Shown here in pieces: positions 1 through 7,671 of a stretch of DNA of 64,000 bases. The DNA is from Oscillospiraceae bacterium (GTDB lineage: Bacteria > Bacillota > Clostridia > Oscillospirales > Acutalibacteraceae): the NCBI GenBank assembly GCA_910574935.1, contig CAJTCU010000001.1, forward strand, positions 421,695 through 485,694. Reading direction: 5' to 3'. Made by a program: the position numbers and the translations under genes. A model generated the notes under the pieces. That model did no database searches. It had not been told where the DNA came from and saw nothing but the letters and a program-made list of their open reading frames with translations. The first letter of the stretch is position 1, and every line of letters begins with the position of its first letter.

Positions 1-416
1 GGGCTGAACAGGTCGAAGTCAAAGGCGGGCTGGTCCTCGGGGTGCAGGGTCAGGTTAATCTTTGGTTCCTCTTTGGGGCTGTCTTTCAGGGTGATGGTCA
101 CAGGCTTGCCCTCTTCTTTGGTGTGGATGACCATGCCGCCCTCGTCGTCTACCTGAATGGTAACAGGCCGTCCTTCCTTTTCCGCGTGGATCACCACCGC
201 GCCGTTTTCCTGGTCCATATTCACGGTAACGGGCTGGCCCTCGTCGTCTACCTCAATGGCAAGGGCCTGGTTCCCGGCGGCTTCCTCTGGGGCGGGCTCT
301 TCCGGCTCTTGGGGGTTTTCCTCGCCGCCCAGGGCCTCCAGCAGCTGGTCCGCCTGCTCCTGGGAGATTTTCCCGCTGGCCAGCAGCTCTAAGATGGTGC
401 GTTTATCCTCATTCAT
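1..416 (-). CDS. SHOCT-like domain protein (C-terminus beyond window edge)
   Basis: The first 138 residues are visible and the frame is open to base 1. The N-terminus (about residues 7-29, containing GKISQEQADQLLEAL) is the bihelical SHOCT-like segment that also starts DUF4097/YvlB-type proteins. A Glu/Pro-rich linker follows (about 32-48). After it come three imperfect copies of an acidic unit of about 22 residues with the core EGxPVT(V/I) (about 60-110). No membrane segment is seen in the visible part. The start ATG has GGAGG 7 bases upstream, inside the last codons of the upstream 54-aa ORF, so the two are translationally coupled. It is the last visible gene of the DUF2089 operon. The function is not known; relatives are often linked to envelope stress, which is inference here. 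Confidence 0.72.
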   Translation of the reverse strand, partial: MNEDKRTILELLASGKISQEQADQLLEALGGEENPQEPEEPAPEEAAGNQALAIEVDDEGQPVTVNMDQENGAVVIHAEKEGRPVTIQVDDEGGMVIHTKEEGKPVTITLKDSPKEEPKINLTLHPEDQPAFDFDLFS

Positions 417-417
417 T

Positions 418-582
418 TTATTTGCCTCCCTTCTCCCCCTGGCCCCGGCGGCGCTTGGGGCCGTGCTTGGGCAGGTGGTACAGTATGTCGCAGCGCTCCG
501 CGGCAAAAAGCCGGTCCTGGTCTTGGCGGGTCACGTACCCTTCGTTCATCAGTTCCATTCGCACGCGCATCAGCTCATTCAT
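418..582 (-). CDS. small 54-aa hypothetical protein in DUF2089 operon
   Basis: This short ORF starts MNELMRVRMELMNEGY and ends in a basic tail (GPKRRRGQGEKGGK). It begins 2 bases after the DUF2089 gene stops. Its stop codon lies 1 base before the ATG of the SHOCT-like gene, so it is packed exactly as an operon member. An AAGGCGG ribosome site lies 8-14 bases upstream, inside the end of the DUF2089 gene. The N-terminal half could form one short helix pair like the bihelical motifs in its two neighbours, but similarity is too weak to assign a family. No signal peptide or membrane segment is seen. It is probably real because of position and coding fit. Confidence 0.6.
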   Translation of the reverse strand: MNELMRVRMELMNEGYVTRQDQDRLFAAERCDILYHLPKHGPKRRRGQGEKGGK

Positions 583-584
583 TT

Positions 585-986
585 TTATTTACCGCCTTTC
601 AGTTGATTCAGGGCCTCTATGGCCGCGTTTACGTCCAGCTCGCCCTGGGAGAGCCGGCCCAAAATTTCCGCCCGCTCTTCCTTGGCCCGCACAGCCCGCA
701 GCTCGGGCTTTTCGTCCAGCCGCAGGGCGGTCAGGGCCGCGTCCAGCATATTCTTCACCGTGGGGTAACTAACCCCCAGGGCCTTTTCCACTTCTTTGAT
801 GGACCCCCGGCACCGCAGGAACACCTCTACAAATTGCAGGTGTTTTTCCTCCAGGGTGCAGAACCGGCAGGGCTGAAAGCTTCCTGAGAGCTCAGAGCCG
901 CAGTGCTGGCACTTCAGCCGGGTGACCTGCATGGATTTTCCGCACACCGGGCACTGGGCGGGGGCGTGATATTTTCCGTTTGCCAT
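585..986 (-). CDS. DUF2089 family zinc-ribbon/HTH protein
   Basis: A 133-residue protein. The N-terminus has a zinc ribbon (CPVC at 12-15, CQHC at 26-29) and a third Cys pair, CRFC at 40-43. A helix-turn-helix-like stretch follows at about 62-82 (IKEVEKALGVSYPTVKNM), which suggests DNA binding. The last 25 residues (EILGRLSQGELDVNAAIEAL) form a bihelical motif very like the SHOCT-like N-terminus of the third gene of the operon. The start ATG has AAAGGAG at a good distance. Expression comes from the strong promoter at 1064-1092. A perfect 14-base palindrome overlaps the -10 box, so autoregulation by this protein is plausible but is inference. DUF2089 has no established biochemical role that I know of. 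Confidence 0.85.
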   Translation of the reverse strand: MANGKYHAPAQCPVCGKSMQVTRLKCQHCGSELSGSFQPCRFCTLEEKHLQFVEVFLRCRGSIKEVEKALGVSYPTVKNMLDAALTALRLDEKPELRAVRAKEERAEILGRLSQGELDVNAAIEALNQLKGGK

Positions 987-1063
987 AATCGGTTCTCCTT
1001 TGTGTTCTGAATTTCGTTTCGGGGGCTGCGGCCGACCGGGCTTCCCTCTCTCTTGATGTCTGT

Positions 1064-1092
1064 ATTATAATACAAGAAATTAAGAATGTCAA
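1064..1092 (-). promoter_or_regulatory. consensus sigma-A promoter with palindromic -10 (DUF2089 operon)
   Basis: On the minus strand the -35 is TTGACA (1087-1092) and the -10 is TATAAT (1064-1069), with 17 bases between. All twelve consensus positions match. The -10 lies inside the perfect palindrome TGTATTATAATACA (1061-1074), a candidate operator. The predicted leader is about 70 bases. Confidence 0.85.
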
Positions 1093-1247
1093 TATATAAA
1101 TTGATTTTTTTATGGGATATCTTTAATTATTTTAATCAAGCGCTTAATTATACTGATTTTCCACCCCCGAGGGCCTCCCGGAGAAAAAGCCTGTGCCCCG
1201 GCCCCCAAGAGGAGCCCGCTGCCCGAACGGGCCGCCCTTTCCATAAT

Positions 1248-1282
1248 AAAAAAGGCGGCCGGATAACCCGACTGCCTTTTTT
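1248..1282 (-). terminator. rho-independent terminator of pckA
   Basis: Read on the minus strand, A6-GGC pairs with GCC-T6 around a mostly paired interior and a three-base loop. The T-run follows the stem in the pckA direction. It lies 27 bases past the pckA stop. The A-tract on the other side makes it potentially bidirectional. Confidence 0.8.
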
Positions 1283-1308
1283 ATCTGTTCTATTAATCGT
1301 TCTGCTGC

Positions 1309-3081
1309 TTACTTGCAGTTCGCTTTCAAAGTCTCCAGCTGGTCGCGGAGCGCCTGAGGCAGCTTGTCGCCAAACTGCTTGTAGAACTCCTCGATGCCCT
1401 CGGCTTCTTTCGCCCAGGCAGCCTTGTCAATGGCCAGGATCTCTTTCAGCGTGTCAATGGAGAAGTCCAGGCCCTCCAGGTTAATGTCCTCAGCCTTGGG
1501 TACAAAGCCAATGGGGGTCTCTACCGCGTCCACCTTGCCCTCGCAGCGCTTGATAATCCACTCTACCACCCGGAAGTTGTCACCAAAGCCGGGCCAAATG
1601 AAGTGGCCGTCCGCGTCGGTGCGGAACCAGTTGACGTTGAAGATTTTGGGGGCTTTGTCACCCAGCTTTTCGCCCATGTCGATCCAGTGCTGGAAGTAGT
1701 CGCCCATGTGGTAGCCGCAGAAGGGCAGCATGGCCATGGGATCACGGCGGACCACGCCCACGGCGCCGGCAGCGGCGGCGGTGGTCTCAGAGCCGGTGAT
1801 GGAGCCTACGAACACGCCAGCGTTCCAGTCACGGGACTGGTACACCAGGGGCACAGTGTCGGGACGGCGGCCGCCAAAGATAATGGCGGAAACCGGCACA
1901 CCCTCGCCCTTGTCAAACTCGGGGCTGATGCAGGGGCAGTTTTTGGCGGGCGCGGTAAAGCGGCTGTTGGGATGGGCCAGCTTGCCGCCCTCGGCAATAA
2001 AGTCGGGGCCGTTCACGTCGGCGCCCTTCCACTCCTGGGCGTTCACAGGCGGGTTCTTGTCCAGGCTCTCCCACCACACCGTGTTGTCGTCCAGGTTGCG
2101 GCCCACGTTGGTGAAGATGGTGCCCTTCTGGGTGGAGATAAGGGCGTTGGGGTTGCTCTTCATATTGGTACCGGGCGCCACGCCGAAGAAGCCATTCTCC
2201 GGGTTGATGGCGTACAGGCGGCCGTCCGGGCCCTGGCGCATCCAGCTGATGTCGTCGCCCACAGTCCACACCTTGTAGCCCTTGGCCTTGTAGCCCTCGG
2301 GCGGAATCATCATGGCCAGGTTGGTCTTGCCGCAGGCAGAGGGGAAGGCGGCGCACACGTACTTGACCTCGCCCTGGGGATTCTCAATCCCCAGAATGAG
2401 CATATGCTCGGCCATCCAGCCCTCGTTCTTAGCCTGGTAGGAGGCAATGCGCAGCGCAAAGCACTTTTTGCCCAGCAGCACGTTTCCGCCGTAGCCGGAG
2501 TTTACGCTGATGATATAGTTATCCTCGGGGAAGTGGCAGATATAGCGGTTTTCCTCGTCAATGTCCACCTTGCAGTGCAGGCCCTTTACCCAGTCGGTGC
2601 TGTCGCCCAGCACGTCCAGCACCGCCTTGCCGGTACGGGTCATAATGGACATGTTCAGCACCACGTAAATGGAATCCGTGACCTCTACGCCGATCTTAGC
2701 CAGAGGGGAGCCCACAGGGCCCATGGAATAAGGGATGATATACATGGTGCGGCCCTTGTAGCTGCCCCGGGCAATGTCGAACAGCATCTTGTAGGCCTTC
2801 TCGGGCTCCATCCAGTGGTTGGTGGGGCCGGCGTCCTCTTCCTTCTTGGAGCAGATGAAAGTGCGGCCCTCTACCCGGGCCACGTCGTTGACAGCGGTGC
2901 GGTGGTAGTAGCAGCCAGGCAGTTTTTCCTGGTTCAGCTTGATCATTTCGCCAGTCTCGCAGGCCTGGCGGCGCAGGTCCTCAATCTGCTCCTCGCTGCC
3001 GTCAATCCACACTACCTGGTCAGGGGTGACCAGCTCTTTCATTTCTTCCAGCCAATTCAAGACGGATTTGTTGTTGGTCAT
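1309..3081 (-). CDS. pckA: phosphoenolpyruvate carboxykinase (GTP)
   Basis: A 590-residue protein with full-length similarity to GTP-dependent PEPCK, which interconverts oxaloacetate + GTP and PEP + GDP + CO2 in the cytosol. The kinase-1a/P-loop motif FPSACGKTNLAM lies at 246-257 and the kinase-2 metal motif GDDI at 275-278. The IPYSMGP stretch is typical of the family. In anaerobes this enzyme often runs in the PEP-carboxylating direction for succinate or anaplerosis. The start at MTNNKSV is chosen because AAAGGAG lies 11 bases upstream; in-frame ATGs further upstream fall in or before that ribosome site. It is monocistronic, with its own promoter (3192-3220) and terminator. Confidence 0.96.
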   Translation of the reverse strand: MTNNKSVLNWLEEMKELVTPDQVVWIDGSEEQIEDLRRQACETGEMIKLNQEKLPGCYYHRTAVNDVARVEGRTFICSKKEEDAGPTNHWMEPEKAYKMLFDIARGSYKGRTMYIIPYSMGPVGSPLAKIGVEVTDSIYVVLNMSIMTRTGKAVLDVLGDSTDWVKGLHCKVDIDEENRYICHFPEDNYIISVNSGYGGNVLLGKKCFALRIASYQAKNEGWMAEHMLILGIENPQGEVKYVCAAFPSACGKTNLAMMIPPEGYKAKGYKVWTVGDDISWMRQGPDGRLYAINPENGFFGVAPGTNMKSNPNALISTQKGTIFTNVGRNLDDNTVWWESLDKNPPVNAQEWKGADVNGPDFIAEGGKLAHPNSRFTAPAKNCPCISPEFDKGEGVPVSAIIFGGRRPDTVPLVYQSRDWNAGVFVGSITGSETTAAAAGAVGVVRRDPMAMLPFCGYHMGDYFQHWIDMGEKLGDKAPKIFNVNWFRTDADGHFIWPGFGDNFRVVEWIIKRCEGKVDAVETPIGFVPKAEDINLEGLDFSIDTLKEILAIDKAAWAKEAEGIEEFYKQFGDKLPQALRDQLETLKANCK

Positions 3082-3383
3082 AATGAAATTTTCTCCTTTC
3101 GCCATAAAGGCAGAACTATTGGGGCTCACTCCAAAGTGGCGCGGCACAAATGAGCCAGCGCCATCCTTGGGGGGGTCAATATCTATAGGTTATTTTATCA
3201 CATAACAAACAAATAATCAATGGGCATTTTCCAAATTATAGTCCAGGGAGAGGAAGTGGTCAAACCCGCTTTTGTCCGCCCATTTTCTTCTTGCAATTTT
3301 CCCTGGCTTAGGGTATCCTTTATTATGATAGTTTACCTTTAACACTTCCTAAAAATTGTACAGAATAGAAAGGATGGCTCCAT
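3082..3383. other. divergent intergenic region pckA / oxidoreductase
   Basis: It contains the predicted pckA promoter. For the plus-strand gene only a weak TTGCAA-17-TATCCT candidate is seen near 3290-3320, and it is not called. No other structure is seen. Confidence 0.4.
3192..3220 (-). promoter_or_regulatory. predicted pckA promoter
   Basis: On the minus strand the -35 is TTGATT (3215-3220) and the -10 is TAAAAT (3192-3197), with a 17-base spacer. The leader to the pckA ATG is about 105 bases. Confidence 0.6.
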
Positions 3384-4538
3384 ATGGAAAAACTTAAGCT
3401 GGGCATTATCGGTGTGGGAAACATGGGATCTGGCCATGTGCGGAATATTCTTTCCGGCCAGACTCCGGAAATCGAAATCGCCGCTGTGGCGGACCGCCGC
3501 CCTGACCGCCGGAACTGGGCCCAGGAACACCTGCCCAAGGGCGCCCCGGTGTTCGAGGAGGGCAGCGAGCTGATTGGCAGCGGCCTGTGCCAGGCAGTGC
3601 TCATCGCCGTACCCCACTACCAGCACCCGGTGCTGGCCCAAGAGGCCTTTGCCCAGGGCCTGCATGTAATGTGCGAAAAGCCCGCTGGGGTATACACCAA
3701 GGCTGTGCGGGAAATGAACGCCGCCGCCCAAAAAAGCGGCAAGGTGTTTGGCATGATGTTCAACCAGCGTACCAACTGCCTGTACCGCAAGATGCACCAG
3801 ATGGTGCACGGCGGAGAGCTGGGCCAGCTGAAACGAGTGAACTGGATTATCACCGACTGGTACCGCACCCAGATGTACTACGACTCCGGCGACTGGCGGG
3901 CCACCTGGGCCGGCGAGGGCGGCGGCGTACTGCTGAACCAGTGCCCCCACCAGCTGGACCTTTTGCAGTGGATCTGCGGCCTGCCCAAGACTGTGCGGGC
4001 CTTCTGCCATGAGGGAAAATGGCACGACATTGAGGTAGAGGACGACGTAACCGCCTACCTAGAATATGAAAACGGCGCCACAGGGGTGTTCGTCACCACC
4101 ACGGGCGACGCCCCGGGCACCAACCGGTTCGAGGTCACCGGCACCCTGGGCAAGCTGGTGTGCGAGGACGGCCGGCTGCGGTTCTGGCAGCTGAAGGAGG
4201 ACGAGCGGGCTTTCTGCAAGACCTCCCAAGAGGGCTTTGCAAAGCCGGAGATGGAGGAGATAGAGGTAGAGACCGACGGGGAGAACCCCCAGCATGTGGG
4301 GGTCTTAAACGCCTTTGCCGCCAATATTCTGCGGGGCGAACCCCTGGTGGCCAATGGCTGCGAGGGCCTGAACGGGTTGACTCTCTCTAATGCCATGCAC
4401 CTTTCCAGCTGGCTGGGGCAGGCGGTGGAGATTCCCTTTGACGAGGAGCTGTTCCTTAATGAGCTGAATAAACGGAGGGAGAACTCCCGGAAGAAAGAGG
4501 GCAAAGAGGTGACCTTCTCTACAGAGGGAACCTATTAA
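3384..4538 (+). CDS. Gfo/Idh/MocA family NAD(P)-dependent oxidoreductase
   Basis: A 384-residue protein. The N-terminal Rossmann fold starts GIIGVGNMGSGH (7-18). The family CEKP signature is at 97-100, with the Lys expected to take part in catalysis. A C-terminal dehydrogenase domain follows, containing LLNQCPHQLDLL with the likely catalytic His. Such enzymes oxidise or reduce sugar or inositol derivatives; the substrate cannot be read from sequence. The start ATG has GAAAGGA 10 bases upstream. It stands alone, divergent from pckA, and a repeat-rich gap of about 670 bases follows it. Confidence 0.9.
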   Translation: MEKLKLGIIGVGNMGSGHVRNILSGQTPEIEIAAVADRRPDRRNWAQEHLPKGAPVFEEGSELIGSGLCQAVLIAVPHYQHPVLAQEAFAQGLHVMCEKPAGVYTKAVREMNAAAQKSGKVFGMMFNQRTNCLYRKMHQMVHGGELGQLKRVNWIITDWYRTQMYYDSGDWRATWAGEGGGVLLNQCPHQLDLLQWICGLPKTVRAFCHEGKWHDIEVEDDVTAYLEYENGATGVFVTTTGDAPGTNRFEVTGTLGKLVCEDGRLRFWQLKEDERAFCKTSQEGFAKPEMEEIEVETDGENPQHVGVLNAFAANILRGEPLVANGCEGLNGLTLSNAMHLSSWLGQAVEIPFDEELFLNELNKRRENSRKKEGKEVTFSTEGTY

Positions 4539-5209
4539 GCAATAGGCTAAAAATGACCGGCAGACAGACGGGAGTCCAGAGGGACTGGTCCCTCTGGCAG
4601 GGGTGGAGGGGGCAGAGCCCCTCCCCGCCGGAGGCGGCCCTGCCCTTTGGGCGGCGAAGAGCAAAAAGCCGGGTGCACATAGTCCGAAGCGTTCCGCAAA
4701 AGTAAAGTGGGTGCACCAAATCTCGCCGCCCCTTAGCAGCGCCTTTCGCCGTTGCATAGCAACGTCGAAACAGCGGTCCTCCTGCTGCGGCTTTCCCAGG
4801 ACTGCGGCCCTTCTCAACCGTAATAACCATACTATCTCTTCCCGCCTGGCTCCCTCTCTAAGGCGCCTAGTGCTGGCGGTCCGCTCCTGCAAAAATATCG
4901 CGGGGGGATTCATCCCCCTTCGCTCTATTTTTACAGTTTGCTACTGGGCTGAGGCGGCGCGCGCCTATGCCGCTTTATTGGCCAGGCGCTGGCTTTGGGC
5001 TTCTGTTTCCTTATTTCGTTTTCTCGCCGCCTTTTAAGGTCAAGACCTTGGGGCGTTGCCCCAAACCCTACCAGGGGAACGATCCCCTGGACCCCCTCCG
5101 TCTGCCGGCACGTTTGGCCTACCGCCCTCTTTTCAACCATTTCCTTTATCCTCTACTTCTCTCTATCCTCTACTTCTCCCTATCCTCTACTATGAAAGGA
5201 GCTGCTGCC
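4539..5209. other. 670-bp gene-free, hairpin-rich region
   Basis: No believable gene is seen. The region holds several GC-rich inverted repeats: CCAGAGGGACTGGTCCCTCTGG at 4576-4597, the 35-bp family 4 unit at 4600-4634, GGGGGGATTCATCCCCC near 4900, a GTTGCATAGCAAC element near 4752, TTGGGGCGTTGCCCCAA near 5047, and CCAGGGGAACGATCCCCTGG near 5071. A T/C-rich stretch with repeated TATCCTCTACTTCTC lies just before the response regulator gene. Confidence 0.6.
4600..4634 (+). repeat. family 4 GC-rich hairpin repeat, copy 1
   Basis: A 35-base unit whose core GAGGGGGCAGAGCCCCTC is self-complementary. It matches the reverse complement of 31088-31122 at all but about two positions, so it is a dispersed repeat, not chance GC richness. 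Confidence 0.7.
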
Positions 5210-5899
5210 ATGTACCGCCTTTTAGTGGTGGACGATGAAGAAAAAATCCGCGCCCTCATCCGCAAATACGCCGAGTTCGAGGGCCACCGGGTCACCGAAG
5301 CCGAAAACGGTATGCGCGCTGTGGAGCTCTGCCGCAGAGACCCCGCCGCTTTCGACCTAATCATCATGGACGTGATGATGCCCGAACTGGACGGCTTTTC
5401 AGCCGCCGCGGAAATCAAAAAAACATGCCCGGCCCCAGTGCTCATGCTCTCTGCCCGGGGAGAAGAATACGATAAAATTCACGGCTTTGAGCTGGGGGCC
5501 GATGACTACGTGGTAAAGCCCTTCTCTCCCAAAGAGCTGATGATGCGGGTGAACGCCATTATGAACCGAGTACGCCCCACCCCTTTGCAAAACCGGGACG
5601 TCCTCAGCTTTGGGGGGCTTACTGTGGACGAGGCTGCCCGGGTGGTCACCGTGGATGGAGAACGAGTGGAGCTCTCTCCCAAAGAATACGACCTACTGCT
5701 GTATTTGGTGCGCAACCGGGGTCTAGCCCTGACCCGGGAGATGCTGCTGACCAATGTATGGGGTTACGACTTTTATGGAGACGACCGTACCCTGGACACC
5801 CACATCAAGCTGCTGCGCCGCCGTCTGGGCCCTTACAGCGGTTATATTGTTACCCTGCGGGGGGTGGGCTACCGGTTCGACCCGCCGGAAAAGAGGTGA
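5210..5899 (+). CDS. OmpR/PhoB-family response regulator
   Basis: A 229-residue two-domain regulator. The receiver domain (1-115) has the acidic pair D8-D9, phosphoacceptor D54 (in IIMDVMMPELDG), S81 and K103 (in DDYVVKP). The C-terminal winged helix (about 130-226) has the usual LSPKEYDLLLYL and TLDTHIKLLRRRLG stretches. The start is set by GAAAGGAG 9 bases upstream of MYRLLVVDDE; the frame is open upstream but has no ribosome site. It heads an operon with a 68-aa membrane protein and histidine kinase, its likely partner. The controlled genes are unknown. Confidence 0.94.
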   Translation: MYRLLVVDDEEKIRALIRKYAEFEGHRVTEAENGMRAVELCRRDPAAFDLIIMDVMMPELDGFSAAAEIKKTCPAPVLMLSARGEEYDKIHGFELGADDYVVKPFSPKELMMRVNAIMNRVRPTPLQNRDVLSFGGLTVDEAARVVTVDGERVELSPKEYDLLLYLVRNRGLALTREMLLTNVWGYDFYGDDRTLDTHIKLLRRRLGPYSGYIVTLRGVGYRFDPPEKR

Positions 5900-5906
5900 A
5901 CTCACC

Positions 5907-6113
5907 GTGAAAAAGAGAATATTTTACTTACAGCTGGCGGCCATTGGGCTCATCATCCTGGGGGTCGCCGGGCTGGGCGTAATTTTATTCCGCCGGGACC
6001 ATACGAACATGACCGCCCTGTACGTGTTCGCAGGGCTGGGCATTGTAGGTTTTATAGGCAACGCGGTCCTGGCCGTGTTCCGGCTTCTACTGGAAAGGGA
6101 TGGCAAATCATGA
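5907..6113 (+). CDS. small two-helix membrane protein between RR and HK
   Basis: A 68-residue protein with two predicted membrane segments (about 7-28 and 38-60) joined by a short polar loop (RRDHTNMT). It starts with GTG. Its AGAGGTGA ribosome site overlaps the response regulator stop, and it ends overlapping the kinase ATG by four bases (ATGA). The tight packing shows translational coupling with the two-component pair. It might modulate the kinase in the membrane, but this is inference. No family was recognised. Confidence 0.75.
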   Translation: MKKRIFYLQLAAIGLIILGVAGLGVILFRRDHTNMTALYVFAGLGIVGFIGNAVLAVFRLLLERDGKS

Positions 6114-7534
6114 GAAAGATCGCTGTCCCCCGCCGCCCTATGGGGGTAAAAAACCAGATTATTCTGGGCTTTGTCCTGTTCAGCCTGGTCACGGTAGCTC
6201 TGCTGTGGGCCTTTCAGATCTTTCTGCTAAGCCCCTTTTACCGGGCCATTAAGACAGCGGAGGCAAAAAGCGTTTCCAAAGAAATTATCCGCCAACTGGA
6301 CGGCGACGGCCTGGATGCCGCTGCCCAGGACCTTTGCGCCCGTACAGGGCTGAACATCCTGGTCACCGACGAGCTGGGACGAATCTATGCCGGCTACGTG
6401 TACCCCTACCGGGACAGTATGATCTATAACATCGCCCGCTGGGAGGCCGCGGCCCTGTTTGAGCAGGTAAATCTCTCTGGCGGGGTGTATACCCAGGTGT
6501 TCCAATCCCGGCGGGGAGACGCAGCGGTGCTATTTTACGCGGTGACCCTGCGTACCCCCCAGGGCAACGACCGGCTGGTGGTGGTAGAGGCGGAGATTAC
6601 CCCCCTGGACTCTACGGTAGAAACCCTCATGGTACAGCTGCTGTGCCTTACCGTGGTACTGGCCCCTCTGGGGATCCTTCTGGCGGTGCTGGTCTCCCGC
6701 CGGATTGCCCGTCCCCTGACAGAGATCAACGAGGCCGCCAAGCGTTTAGGCCGGGGGGACTATGCTGTGCGCTTTGGGGGGCAGGGGGCCCGGGAGGTCA
6801 GTGAGCTGGCCGCCACCCTGAACTACGCGGCTGGGGAGCTCTCCAAAGCAGACAGCCTGCGCCGGGAGCTGCTGGCCAACGTCTCTCACGACCTGCGCAC
6901 GCCCCTGACCATGATCAAGGGCTACGCCGAGGTGATGCGGGACCTGCCCGGAGAGGACGGCCCGGAGAATTTGCAGATCATCATTGACGAGGCGGGCCGG
7001 CTCAACGACTTGGTCAACGACCTTTTGGACCTGTCCCGGCTGGAGGCCGGGGTCATCCGTCTGGAAAAGACCCCCTTTAATCTAACTGAGAGCATTCGGA
7101 ACATTCTGGCCCGCTATGACCGGCTGGCAGAGTTCAGCTTTCCCTTCCTGGCCGGGAAGGACGCCTATGTGGTGGCGGATGAGCTGAAGATCTCCCAGGT
7201 GGTATATAACCTGGTGAATAACGCCGTGAACTACGCGGGAGAGGACAAGACCATTACCCTAAGCCAGACCGTGGAAAAAGGCCGGGTGCGGATCTCTGTG
7301 GCAGATACCGGCGAGGGCATTCCGGCGGACCGGCTGGGAGACATTTGGGACCGCTATTATAAGGTAGACCATGAGCACAAGCGGGCCCAGGTGGGCACAG
7401 GGCTGGGGCTGTCTATTGTAAAGAATGTGCTGGACCTGCATGGCGGCAGCTATGGGGTCATCAGCCAGGTGGGCCAGGGCAGCACCTTTTGGTTTGAGCT
7501 GCCTCTCGCCGAGGCTGGGGAAGCGTGCCAGTAA
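6110..7534 (+). CDS. membrane sensor histidine kinase
   Basis: A 474-residue kinase. The first membrane helix is at about 18-40, then an extracellular sensor region (about 45-170), a second helix at about 172-196, and a HAMP domain (about 197-250). The HisKA domain has H260 in NVSHDLRTPLTMIKGY. The HATPase domain shows the N box (NLVNNAVNY), DTGEG and GTGLGLSIVKN. It phosphorylates the regulator encoded just upstream. The stimulus cannot be read from the short sensor region. It overlaps the 68-aa membrane protein gene by four bases. Confidence 0.94.
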   Translation: MRKIAVPRRPMGVKNQIILGFVLFSLVTVALLWAFQIFLLSPFYRAIKTAEAKSVSKEIIRQLDGDGLDAAAQDLCARTGLNILVTDELGRIYAGYVYPYRDSMIYNIARWEAAALFEQVNLSGGVYTQVFQSRRGDAAVLFYAVTLRTPQGNDRLVVVEAEITPLDSTVETLMVQLLCLTVVLAPLGILLAVLVSRRIARPLTEINEAAKRLGRGDYAVRFGGQGAREVSELAATLNYAAGELSKADSLRRELLANVSHDLRTPLTMIKGYAEVMRDLPGEDGPENLQIIIDEAGRLNDLVNDLLDLSRLEAGVIRLEKTPFNLTESIRNILARYDRLAEFSFPFLAGKDAYVVADELKISQVVYNLVNNAVNYAGEDKTITLSQTVEKGRVRISVADTGEGIPADRLGDIWDRYYKVDHEHKRAQVGTGLGLSIVKNVLDLHGGSYGVISQVGQGSTFWFELPLAEAGEACQ

Positions 7535-7574
7535 TTATTATGCCCTTTGGCAAGGCCCCGGGCTCTTTGCCCCC

Positions 7575-7621
7575 CTGTTAAGAGAGTTTTTGAAAAAGCC
7601 CCTTAACAGTCCTCAAAAACT
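7575..7621 (+). promoter_or_regulatory. interlocked inverted repeats upstream of phosphoribosyltransferase gene
   Basis: Two perfect inverted repeats interleave: CTGTTAAG (7575-7582) with CTTAACAG (7602-7609), and AGTTTTTGA (7585-7593) with TCAAAAACT (7613-7621). Only one pair can form as a simple hairpin; both together would make a pseudoknot. No T-run follows, so it is not a plain terminator. Confidence 0.45.
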
Positions 7622-7648
7622 TTACACTCTTTCCCTCTGGGATATTAT
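7621..7648 (+). promoter_or_regulatory. predicted promoter of phosphoribosyltransferase gene
   Basis: The -35 is TTTACA (7621-7626) and the -10 is TATTAT (7643-7648), with a 16-base spacer. The leader would be under 20 bases, which is short. Confidence 0.4.
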
Positions 7649-7671
7649 TATTTAAATTGGAGGTTACTGCT

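Larger units (their letters stand above)
987..1308. other. intergenic region between DUF2089 operon and pckA
   Basis: This stretch holds the DUF2089 promoter on its left and the pckA terminator on its right. Bases 1093-1240 show an AT-rich stretch and then GC-rich sequence with no convincing reading frame. Confidence 0.5.

Noticed and set aside
1603-3153. 516-codon open frame opposite pckA
   Set aside because: It is the antisense shadow of a highly biased GC-rich gene; the composition is not protein-like and pckA is certain.
4603-5037. 144-codon frame in the gap before the response regulator
   Set aside because: It reads through several GC hairpins, has no ribosome site and gives low-complexity sequence.
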